A stretch of DNA of 5,883 nt from Cellvibrionales bacterium UBA2511. Its GTDB lineage: Bacteria; Pseudomonadota; Gammaproteobacteria; Pseudomonadales; Porticoccaceae. The translations under genes were made by a program, and so were the position numbers. Positions 1 to 5,511 of this stretch are shown piece by piece (the stretch's first letter is position 1; each line of letters opens with the position of its first letter). The notes under the pieces are model-generated. The model ran no database searches, was not told where the DNA came from, and was given only the letters and a program-made list of their open reading frames with translations. The stretch lies in contig DDNV01000073.1 of NCBI GenBank assembly GCA_002341315.1, positions 16,262 through 22,144 on the forward strand. Direction: 5' to 3'.

Positions 1-678
1 GTACCTGAGGAGACTGAAGACCAGCTTTCCAGTGGCCGGTTCAGCAAGCGCCAGGTCAGGAATTATGAGATTGATAAAACCATCAGCCATATCCGGGAAG
101 TGCCTGGAACACTGCAGAAGCTATCGGTGGCCGTTGTGGTGGATTATCAGGATACGGTCAATGGTGATGGCAATGTGGAGCGCGCGGCAATTGCTGAAGC
201 CCGGCTGGCAGAGATCACCGCATTGGTGAAAGATGCCATCGGCTTCAGTGCAGAGCGGGGTGACAGTGTCAATGTGATGAATGCCATGTTCGTGGTTCCC
301 CCGGAGCTTGAGCAGTTGTCGGAACCTTCATTGATGGAGCAGGAGTGGATTTGGCGGGCGGCCAAATTTCTATTGGCGGGTATCGCCATTTTCCTTATCA
401 TTTTTACTGTCCTGCGGCCATTGATGCAGGCATCAGCTGCGCCGCCACCCGGTACGGCTCTGGCAGCACCGGCGCAGGGCGGGGCGGGAACTGCCCACGC
501 CACTCAGGGGGGGATGGCTCTGAGCGAAGATCATGTCACCCTGGGTGGGCAGCCCCAGCTTGGCTTGCCGGGAGCCTCCTCGTATCAGAATCAATTACAG
601 ATGGCCCGCTCCATGGCTGAGGGTGAACCACAGCGGGTAGCCCACGTGGTAAAAAACTGGGTGTCTGCCGATGGCTAA
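1..678 (+). CDS. fliF: Flagellar MS-ring protein FliF, C-terminal part (5' end outside window)
   Basis: FliF forms the MS ring in the inner membrane, the platform on which rotor and export gate are built. The frame is open from base 1 to TAA at 676-678, giving the last 225 residues of a protein usually about 550-570 long. The visible part starts in the periplasmic region with the family-typical RNYEIDKTISH stretch followed by LSVAVVVDY. The second transmembrane helix lies at about bases 358-417 (KFLLAGIAIFLIIFTVL). An Ala/Pro/Gly-rich cytoplasmic linker follows (about 424-590). The last ~28 residues, ending RVAHVVKNWVSADG, match the known FliG-binding tail (family pattern RVAxVVKxW). The stop overlaps the fliG start by 8 bp (ATGGCTAA), consistent with coupled translation and a fixed FliF:FliG ratio. 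Only the N-terminal part, lying off the window, is missing; there is no sign of a frameshift. Confidence 0.97.
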   Translation, partial: VPEETEDQLSSGRFSKRQVRNYEIDKTISHIREVPGTLQKLSVAVVVDYQDTVNGDGNVERAAIAEARLAEITALVKDAIGFSAERGDSVNVMNAMFVVPPELEQLSEPSLMEQEWIWRAAKFLLAGIAIFLIIFTVLRPLMQASAAPPPGTALAAPAQGGAGTAHATQGGMALSEDHVTLGGQPQLGLPGASSYQNQLQMARSMAEGEPQRVAHVVKNWVSADG

Positions 679-1672
679 TACTGAAATGACCGGTGCCCAG
701 CGAGCCGCTGTGTTTTTGTTGGGTCTGGGAGAGGAGGGTGCCGCGGCCATCATGCGGCAAATGTCACCAAAAGAAGTTCAGGCAGTGGGCGAGGCCATGG
801 CGTCTCTTTCCGATGTCTCTGACCAGCAAGTGGCTCAGGTCGTGAATGAATTCACCGAACGGGTTTCTTCAGTGAGCCCGCTGGGAATTGGCAGTGGTGA
901 TTTTGCCCGCCGGGTGATGGTGCAGGCGCTCGGTGAAACCCGGGCCCGCAGTATGATCAGCCGGATACACAGCAATACGGATAGCAAGGGCATGGAATCC
1001 CTGAAATGGATGGATGCGCAATCTGTGGCGGCGCTGATCCGTCAGGAGCACCCGCAGATCATCGCCATCGTTCTCAGTTCCCTGGAAGGTGAGCACGCGG
1101 CTCAGGTGTTGTCCCTGTTGCCGAGCGAGATTCACACCGATGCCATGATACGTGTTGCACGGTTGAACACCATTGACCCTGCGGCTCTCCAGGAGCTGGA
1201 TCAGGTGCTTGAGAACCAGTTGGGCGGCAACTCCAAAGCACCACCGACCTCGGTAAATGGTATGAGTGCGGCGGCTGCCATTCTGAATCATTTGAACACG
1301 GATCTCGAAACACAACTGATGGATTCCATTCGGGAAATCGATGGTGATCTGAGTGAAAAAATTCATGATCTCCTGTTTGTTTTCGACAATTTACTGGAGG
1401 TGGATGACCGGGGAATGCAGCGTCTGATTCGTGAGATTTCAGTGGACAGTCTCGTCATAGCTCTCAAAGGGGTCGATGACAGAGTCAAGGATAAATTCTT
1501 CAAAAACATGTCCTCCCGTGCTGCTGAAATGTTGAAAGAGGATCTGGATGCCAAGGGTCCCGTTAAATTGGCTGATGTGGAAGCTGCCCAGAAAGAAATT
1601 CTGACGATTGTTTCCAGGCTGGCCGATGAAGGCGAGATTTTCCTCGGCAAAGGAGGCGGTGACTTTGTCTGA
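671..1672 (+). CDS. fliG: Flagellar motor switch protein FliG
   Basis: FliG is the C-ring protein that couples stator ion flow to rotor torque and takes part in direction switching. The product is 333 residues, the usual family length (~330). The N-terminal domain (about 1-100, TGAQRAAVFLLGLGEEGAA) binds the FliF tail. The middle domain carries the EHPQ motif at residues 126-129. The C-terminal domain carries the torque helix charges: by alignment from memory with E. coli K264, R281, D288, D289 and R297, the residues here are K266, R283, E290, D291 and K299, so charge is kept at all five. The C-terminus reads GDFV. The ATG at 671 lies inside the end of fliF and has only a weak upstream GGGTG; an in-frame ATG at 686 is a less likely alternative start. 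It sits between fliF and fliH in a run of overlapping genes. Confidence 0.98.
   Translation: MANTEMTGAQRAAVFLLGLGEEGAAAIMRQMSPKEVQAVGEAMASLSDVSDQQVAQVVNEFTERVSSVSPLGIGSGDFARRVMVQALGETRARSMISRIHSNTDSKGMESLKWMDAQSVAALIRQEHPQIIAIVLSSLEGEHAAQVLSLLPSEIHTDAMIRVARLNTIDPAALQELDQVLENQLGGNSKAPPTSVNGMSAAAAILNHLNTDLETQLMDSIREIDGDLSEKIHDLLFVFDNLLEVDDRGMQRLIREISVDSLVIALKGVDDRVKDKFFKNMSSRAAEMLKEDLDAKGPVKLADVEAAQKEILTIVSRLADEGEIFLGKGGGDFV
1649..1656 (+). promoter_or_regulatory. Strong Shine-Dalgarno that decides the fliH start
   Basis: AAAGGAGG lies within the last codons of fliG, 8 nt before a TTG at 1665 that is in the fliH frame. An in-frame GTG at 1659 is only 2 nt away, too close to be served by it. 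The upstream in-frame ATG at 1608 has no comparable site and would overlap fliG by 65 bp. Confidence 0.85.
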
Positions 1673-2258
1673 TACAGAGCCAGGTGTGAAGCGATGGCAG
1701 GTTCCTTTCTTCGAACAATCCGCCCCCGTCAAAAAAGTTGTTGATCCGGTTGAAGTCGAGGCTCTTGCCCAGTCCCGTGGTTTTCAGATTGGTAAATGGG
1801 AAGGCCTGGAAATGGGCAAAGCCGAAGCAGAGCAACTGGTCAAACACCTGTCCGGTTTGCTGGATGAAATGGCCCATCCCTTTCAGAGTCTGGATCAGGT
1901 GGTGATCCGTGAACTGGCCAATATGGCTATGTTGATTGCACGTCAGATTGTTCGCCGGGAGCTGACCGTTAATTCAGATGTCGTAACGGATATTGCGGCA
2001 GAGGCGCTGTCAACGCTTTCTTCATTGCAGGGCGAAATTGAAGTATTTCTCAATCCGGGTGACCGAAAACTGGTACAGGAGATGGCCCCGGCATTGTTTG
2101 AGGGGAAACCCTACAAGTTGGTTGATGATCCCGACATCCTGCCCGGAGGCTGCCGCATGAAAACCCCTGTTTCCTATGTTGATGCGTCCGTCGAACGACA
2201 GATGGAAATGGTTTTTGGCACTCTGATTGAGTCCTGTGAAGAGCGCGTGCAGTATTGA
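1665..2258 (+). CDS. fliH: Flagellar export apparatus protein FliH (TTG start)
   Basis: FliH binds and restrains the FliI ATPase and links the ATPase complex to the C ring (FliN) and export gate (FlhA). From the TTG at 1665 the product is 197 residues and begins MSDTEPGVKRWQVPFFE. The N-terminal Trp-containing segment (W11, RWQVPFF) resembles the tryptophan motif that docks FliH in other bacteria. Residues 39-51 form a clean GxxxGxxxGxxxG run (G39, G43, G47, G51), the glycine-repeat helix typical of FliH. The remainder (about 100-197) fits the FliH/V-ATPase E-subunit-like C-terminal domain that contacts FliI. The TTG is chosen because of the strong ribosome binding site 8 nt upstream and the 8-bp overlap with fliG (TTGTCTGA). 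The longer ATG start at 1608 would add 19 residues that merely read out of frame through fliG. Confidence 0.93.
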   Translation: MSDTEPGVKRWQVPFFEQSAPVKKVVDPVEVEALAQSRGFQIGKWEGLEMGKAEAEQLVKHLSGLLDEMAHPFQSLDQVVIRELANMAMLIARQIVRRELTVNSDVVTDIAAEALSTLSSLQGEIEVFLNPGDRKLVQEMAPALFEGKPYKLVDDPDILPGGCRMKTPVSYVDASVERQMEMVFGTLIESCEERVQY

Positions 2259-3664
2259 GTGATACCTTGAACCGGATGAATAGCCTCGAAAAATTGAAAG
2301 CGGAACGCTGTCAGAGGATAGGCCAGACCCTGTCTTCGGTAACTGCTGCTGTTGAACCGGTTCCCCTCGAAGAGGAGGGCACACTGGTTCGCATGATTGG
2401 CATTAAACTGGAGGCGGTGGGTTGTCGGGCACCCATTGGGGGACGTTGCCGCATCATTACTGATGAGGGCAATACCATCGAGGCGGAGGTGGTGGGGTTT
2501 TCTGATGGCAGCCTGTTGTTGATGCCCGAAGGGCCACTGAGTGGTATCAAGTTGGGTTCCCGGGTACTGCCGGTGAAGACAGGGGGGTCGGTCGCCGTCG
2601 ACGAGCAGCTATTGGGTCGGGTGATTGATGGTGCTGGCAATCCGATTGATGGAGGCCGTCCGCTCAAATGTATGCATCACGTGCCCCTGCGAGGATTATC
2701 CATCAATCCGCTTGATAGAACCCCCATACGTGAGCCGCTGGATGTGGGTGTGAGAGCAGTCAACGCACTTATGACAATGGGAAAAGGGCAACGCCTGGGG
2801 CTGTTTGCCGGCAGTGGTGTGGGTAAGAGTACTCTGCTGGGCATGATGACGAGACACACGGAAGCGGATGTGATTGTGGTCGCCCTGGTGGGCGAGCGCG
2901 GTCGGGAAGTGCGTGAATTTGTCGAGGATATACTGGGAAAAGACGGGCTTGCCAGGGCTATTGTCGTGGCAACCCCGGCCGATGACGCCCCATTGACCCG
3001 TATTCATGGTGCATGGCGGGCCACGGCCATCGCAGAGTATTTTCGCAGTCGTGGTAAAAATGTACTGCTGTTGATGGACTCCCTGACGCGTTTTGCCCAG
3101 GCCCAGCGGGAAATAGGTCTCGCGATTGGCGAGCCGCCGGTGACCAAGGGTTACCCACCCTCGGTTTTTTCCCTGTTGCCAATGTTGGTTGAGCGTGCCG
3201 GCAACAACGCTCAGGGTTCTATCACTGCGGTTTACACGGTACTGGTCGAGGGCGACGATCATAACGATCCGGTGGCCGACGCTGCTCGTGCCATTCTTGA
3301 TGGGCATATTGTGCTGTCGCGGGAAGTGGCGGATTCCGGTCTGTTTCCGGCCATTGATATCGATCGTTCTATCAGTCGGGCTATGGCGAATATTGTGAAT
3401 GAAGAACAGTTGCTGGCCGCCAGGGAAATCAAGAGTCTCTATGCGACTTACCAGAGCAACCGCGATCTGATAAATATTGGTGCCTATCAGCAGGGCAGTG
3501 ATGAGTCCATTGATCGGGCAGTGTTTGCGGCTCCACATATTCGCCGTTTTATCCAGCAGAGAGAATCGCAGAAGCTGTCGATGGAGCAAAGCCAGTCAGA
3601 CCTGTCGGCAATTTTGGGTATGTGTCAACCAGTTGGAAAAGAAGGCGATCATGGCAACCGATAA
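2255..3664 (+). CDS. fliI: Flagellum-specific ATPase FliI (probable TTG start)
   Basis: FliI is the hexameric ATPase of the flagellar type III export apparatus, related to F1 alpha/beta subunits. It is 469 residues from the TTG at 2255. Seen in the sequence: Walker A GSGVGKST at residues 186-193 (K191), GERGRE at 213-218 with the catalytic glutamate E214 (the K-to-E spacing of 23 equals Salmonella K188/E211), Walker B LLLMD at 271-275, and the ATP-synthase alpha/beta signature PAIDIDRSIS at 365-374. An N-terminal beta-barrel domain precedes residue ~110 and a helical C-terminal domain follows ~380. The TTG overlaps the fliH stop as TTGA, a standard coupling arrangement, with GAAGAG about 11 nt upstream. 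The in-frame ATG at 2276 (462 residues) is the main alternative and lacks a clear ribosome binding site. All catalytic residues are present, so the enzyme should be active. The start site is less sure than the identity. Confidence 0.96.
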   Translation: MSDTLNRMNSLEKLKAERCQRIGQTLSSVTAAVEPVPLEEEGTLVRMIGIKLEAVGCRAPIGGRCRIITDEGNTIEAEVVGFSDGSLLLMPEGPLSGIKLGSRVLPVKTGGSVAVDEQLLGRVIDGAGNPIDGGRPLKCMHHVPLRGLSINPLDRTPIREPLDVGVRAVNALMTMGKGQRLGLFAGSGVGKSTLLGMMTRHTEADVIVVALVGERGREVREFVEDILGKDGLARAIVVATPADDAPLTRIHGAWRATAIAEYFRSRGKNVLLLMDSLTRFAQAQREIGLAIGEPPVTKGYPPSVFSLLPMLVERAGNNAQGSITAVYTVLVEGDDHNDPVADAARAILDGHIVLSREVADSGLFPAIDIDRSISRAMANIVNEEQLLAAREIKSLYATYQSNRDLINIGAYQQGSDESIDRAVFAAPHIRRFIQQRESQKLSMEQSQSDLSAILGMCQPVGKEGDHGNR

Positions 3665-4097
3665 AATAAACAAGGTGGCGACCCTGGCCGAATCCCGGGA
3701 ACGCAACTCGGCAGGCGTTTTCAAACAGAGCCGACAGAGTCATGAACAACAGCGACAGCAATTCGACCAGCTTATCCAGTTCAAGCAGGAGTACGAAGCC
3801 AGGCTGGGGCAGGTGGGTGAGCAAGGCATTCCCGCCAGGCAACTGCAGGATTATCGATTGTTTCTAAGTAAGCTCAATCAGGCCATTGAGCAACAGCGTG
3901 CGGCGGTCAGTGATTCAGCTCAACAGCTGGAAGGGGATCGCGAGCAATGGATGACGGAGGCCCGCCACAAGACAGCGATGGACAAGTTGGTGGATCAGCG
4001 GCACAGCAAAGCCCTGCGCAATCAGGAGCGGGCTGAACAGCGTGATGCCGATGAGAAAAGTCTCGCCAGGAAACCTCTGGAGTACCCCCCAAGGTAG
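3651..4097 (+). CDS. fliJ: Flagellar export protein FliJ
   Basis: FliJ is the small coiled-coil protein that inserts into the FliI hexamer like the gamma subunit of F1, helps open the FlhA gate and escorts chaperones. From the ATG at 3651 it is 148 residues, the family norm (~147). It is almost wholly helical, rich in Gln, Glu, Arg and Lys, with heptad-like spacing over about residues 10-130. The segment LQDYRLFLSKLNQAIEQQ matches the conserved middle of FliJ. AGAAGG ends 5 nt before the ATG. The gene overlaps fliI by 14 bp. An in-frame ATG at 3477 would add 58 residues read through fliI out of frame and is not credible. Identity rests mainly on size, composition, the conserved segment and position directly after fliI, since FliJ diverges quickly. 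Confidence 0.95.
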   Translation: MATDKINKVATLAESRERNSAGVFKQSRQSHEQQRQQFDQLIQFKQEYEARLGQVGEQGIPARQLQDYRLFLSKLNQAIEQQRAAVSDSAQQLEGDREQWMTEARHKTAMDKLVDQRHSKALRNQERAEQRDADEKSLARKPLEYPPR

Positions 4098-4099
4098 AC

Positions 4100-4115
4100 T
4101 GGCACTTATCTTGCT
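4100..4115 (+). promoter_or_regulatory. Sigma-54 (RpoN) promoter for fliK
   Basis: TGGCACTTATCTTGCT matches the -24/-12 consensus TGGCACGNNNNTTGCW at all specified positions but one (T for G after TGGCAC). The GG (4101-4102) and GC (4113-4114) are separated by exactly 10 bases, as sigma-54 requires. It begins 2 bases after the fliJ stop, in the only gap of the fliF-fliK run. Transcription would start near 4126, leaving a leader of about 26 nt before fliK. No clear activator site was found next to it. Confidence 0.85.
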
Positions 4116-4135
4116 TTATATGAGGTCAACGCGCT

Positions 4136-4142
4136 AAAAGGA
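4136..4142 (+). promoter_or_regulatory. Ribosome binding site supporting the fliK GTG start
   Basis: AAAAGGA lies 9 nt before the GTG at 4152. The next in-frame ATG is about 40 codons further on and would remove conserved-length N-terminal sequence, so this site decides the start. Confidence 0.75.
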
Positions 4143-4151
4143 TTATCCAAA

Positions 4152-5252
4152 GTGACACTGGCCATTCAAACACAGCAGGGTTCAGGTAATAAAGTTACGT
4201 CGGAATCGCCTCTCTCCGTCAGTTCCGAATCAGACTCAAAAGGCAGTGATTCTGCCTCTTTCGGGCAGATCATGGGGGAGCAAAATGCTGTCACTGCCGG
4301 TGGGGAGGAGGCCCCAGAGCAATCCCTGTTGGTTCAAAATCCGGCGGGGATGGCGGCTGAGGCTGGCAACATCGGGTTCCCGGGTGGCAAGGACTTGCCG
4401 CTCGAAGAGGGGGTGGCGACTGCCGCCATGCTCGCTGCGGCTGAACAATGGCCCCAGACCGGGGCGAGTAAAGTGATGGGTGAACTGCCTGTTAATAACA
4501 GTCTGGTCCGGTATACCACCCCCGTCACGACCAATACAGATTCCGCCTGGTCCGATGCAGTTGCTCGCGTTGGCGCCAGTCTTGAGGACAGTCCTGAGAA
4601 CTCCATGCCGATAAAACAAACACCTGATAGCAGCGCAATGTTCTCAGCGGCCATTCAGCTGGGAAAGACAGTAGCCTCGCAAACAATTGAAAATAGTACT
4701 GCTGCATTGCAGGTGTCCCCTGCTGGGCTACAGGCGACTGCCACTGACGGAAATGGTACCGCTCTTCTCAAGGTTCCGGTATCTATAGCCGCTCCAGTGG
4801 GTACTTCATCCTGGAGTCAGGATATGGCTGGCCGTTTGTCCACGATGATCAACGGTAATGTACAGAATGCCACGCTCCAGCTGAATCCACCCGAGTTGGG
4901 AAAACTGAATATCAAAATCTCTGTAGACGGTGATAATGCCAGCGTATTTTTTTCTGTTGATAACAGTGCAGCCAAAGATGCGATTGAATCTGCGATGCCC
5001 CGGCTTCGGCATTTGATGGAGCAAGGCGGTATGTTATTGACCCAGACTCAGGTGTCCCAGCATGCCGGGAGTCAATCACAACCCAACGCTCAGTCCCAGG
5101 CTCAACAACAGGGCACAGGCGATAACAACGGCAATGGTTCGGGGGCTGTAAATGTTGATGGTGATATGGGTGATATGGTCGACGAGTCACTGTCCTCCCG
5201 TATGATTCTGGATGCCTCTGTGCTGGCAGGCCGGGTGGATTACTACATCTGA
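4152..5252 (+). CDS. fliK: Flagellar hook-length control protein FliK (GTG start)
   Basis: FliK is secreted during hook assembly, sets hook length, and through its C-terminal domain makes FlhB switch from rod/hook to filament substrates. The product is 366 residues, within the variable family range. Residues 1 to ~215 are low in conservation and rich in Ser, Ala, Thr, Gly and Glu, as expected for the unfolded ruler part and N-terminal export signal. Residues about 221-305 form the conserved hook-control domain: WSQDMAGRLSTMI, then LQLNPPELGKLNIKISVDG, VFFSVDNSAAKDAIES and LRHLMEQGGMLL. A Gln/Asn/Ser/Gly-rich tail (about 305-340) leads to the end VDYYI. The gene has its own sigma-54 promoter and ribosome binding site rather than overlapping fliJ. 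Identity is secure from the C-terminal domain and gene order. Confidence 0.95.
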   Translation: MTLAIQTQQGSGNKVTSESPLSVSSESDSKGSDSASFGQIMGEQNAVTAGGEEAPEQSLLVQNPAGMAAEAGNIGFPGGKDLPLEEGVATAAMLAAAEQWPQTGASKVMGELPVNNSLVRYTTPVTTNTDSAWSDAVARVGASLEDSPENSMPIKQTPDSSAMFSAAIQLGKTVASQTIENSTAALQVSPAGLQATATDGNGTALLKVPVSIAAPVGTSSWSQDMAGRLSTMINGNVQNATLQLNPPELGKLNIKISVDGDNASVFFSVDNSAAKDAIESAMPRLRHLMEQGGMLLTQTQVSQHAGSQSQPNAQSQAQQQGTGDNNGNGSGAVNVDGDMGDMVDESLSSRMILDASVLAGRVDYYI

Positions 5253-5301
5253 CAGTCGTCTTTGCTTTTCCTTCCTTCTTTTTTCCCTGTCGATTTTTTG
5301 C

Positions 5302-5333
5302 TGGGTGTATACCCCCCTGTTTGCAGACACCCA
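5302..5333 (+). repeat. Inverted repeat with two mutually exclusive hairpins
   Basis: TGGGTGT (5302-5308) can pair perfectly with ACACCCA (5327-5333), a 7-bp stem with an 18-nt loop. The same left arm can instead form GGGT/ACCC (5303-5306 with 5311-5314) around a 4-nt loop. No T-run follows, so it is not a standard intrinsic terminator. Function is unknown; it could protect the fliK mRNA 3' end. Confidence 0.4.
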
Positions 5334-5352
5334 CCATGCCGTGTATGAATTC

Positions 5353-5366
5353 GTCAAAAAAATGAC
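5353..5366. promoter_or_regulatory. Candidate FleQ/FlrA-type activator site
   Basis: GTCAAAAAAATGAC is an inverted repeat (GTCA arms, 6-nt A spacer) of the same 14-base length as the Pseudomonas FleQ box, which I recall as GTCaNTAAAtTGAC. It matches at all positions but two (T to A at position 6 and t to A at position 10). It lies about 78-91 bases upstream of the predicted fliL transcription start, a usual distance for a sigma-54 enhancer-binding protein. Assignment to FleQ or a homologue is inference; the regulator gene is not in the window. Confidence 0.55.
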
Positions 5367-5417
5367 ATCGCGCATCTTCTAATTTTTAACTCATTGATAA
5401 AAAAAGAAAAAACATAT

Positions 5418-5433
5418 TGGCCTGCTTTTTGCT
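5418..5433 (+). promoter_or_regulatory. Sigma-54 (RpoN) promoter for fliL
   Basis: TGGCCTGCTTTTTGCT keeps the essential GG (5419-5420) and GC (5431-5432) 10 bases apart, with TGGC and TTGCT blocks matching the -24/-12 consensus; the central AC of TGGCACG is CT here. The T-run before the -12 element is common in strong sigma-54 promoters. Predicted start is near 5444, giving a leader of about 68 nt. An A-rich tract immediately upstream may help DNA bending. It probably drives fliL and whatever follows it (in relatives, fliMNOPQR-flhB). Confidence 0.82.
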
Positions 5434-5467
5434 TTGACTCTATTCGCGTGGATGTCAGTTTTATAAA

Positions 5468-5491
5468 AGCCCCTGTCCCGAGGCTGGGGCT
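5468..5491 (+). repeat. GC-rich hairpin in the fliL 5' leader
   Basis: AGCCCC (5468-5473) pairs with GGGGCT (5486-5491), with a possible inner CC/GG pairing (5477-5478 with 5482-5483). It lies downstream of the predicted transcription start and ends 9 nt before the GGA (5501-5503) that probably serves as the fliL ribosome binding site. No T-run follows on the + strand. On the - strand it would be followed by TTTTAT, terminator-like, but no - strand gene needs it. Confidence 0.5.
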
Positions 5492-5511
5492 GGTTGAGTT
5501 GGAACGTGATT

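Larger units (their letters stand above)
5253..5511. other. Regulatory intergenic region between fliK and fliL
   Basis: This 259-bp stretch has no credible coding sequence. In order it holds a C/T-rich tract (about 5259-5300), a set of possible overlapping hairpins (5302-5333), an inverted repeat GTCA-6-TGAC (5353-5366), an A-rich tract (5398-5412), a sigma-54 promoter (5418-5433), a TTTTATAAAA palindrome (5459-5468) and a GC-rich hairpin in the fliL leader (5468-5491). No convincing intrinsic terminator for fliK was found, so readthrough into fliL remains possible. Confidence 0.8.

Noticed and set aside
32..229. Small + strand open frame inside fliF
   Set aside because: The overlapping frame encodes recognisable FliF sequence continuously from base 1; this one has no family signal.
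869..1366. Open frame of 165 codons on the - strand opposite fliG
   Set aside because: Antisense shadow of a conserved gene, with no family resemblance and no plausible upstream signals.
1608..1664. Longer FliH starting at the ATG at 1608
   Set aside because: It would overlap fliG by 65 bp through its conserved end, while a strong ribosome binding site is correctly spaced for the TTG at 1665.
1914..1942. Possible further sigma-54 promoter inside fliH (TGGCTATGTTGATTGCA)
   Set aside because: The GG-to-GC distance is 11 rather than 10 bases, which sigma-54 does not tolerate well, and it is inside a coding region with no gene start just downstream.
2696..3589. Long open frame of 297 codons on the - strand opposite fliI
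   Set aside because: It lies wholly antisense to a highly conserved ATPase, has no recognisable domain, and its composition (many His, Arg, Gln) is typical of a shadow frame.
3477..3650. Longer FliJ starting at the ATG at 3477
   Set aside because: The extra 58 residues are fliI read in another frame, and the ATG at 3651 gives the normal FliJ length and has its own ribosome binding site.
5251..5300. Intrinsic terminator right after fliK using the T-rich tract
   Set aside because: Only a 3-bp GAC/GTC stem can be drawn before the tract, and the T-runs are interrupted by C; too weak to call.
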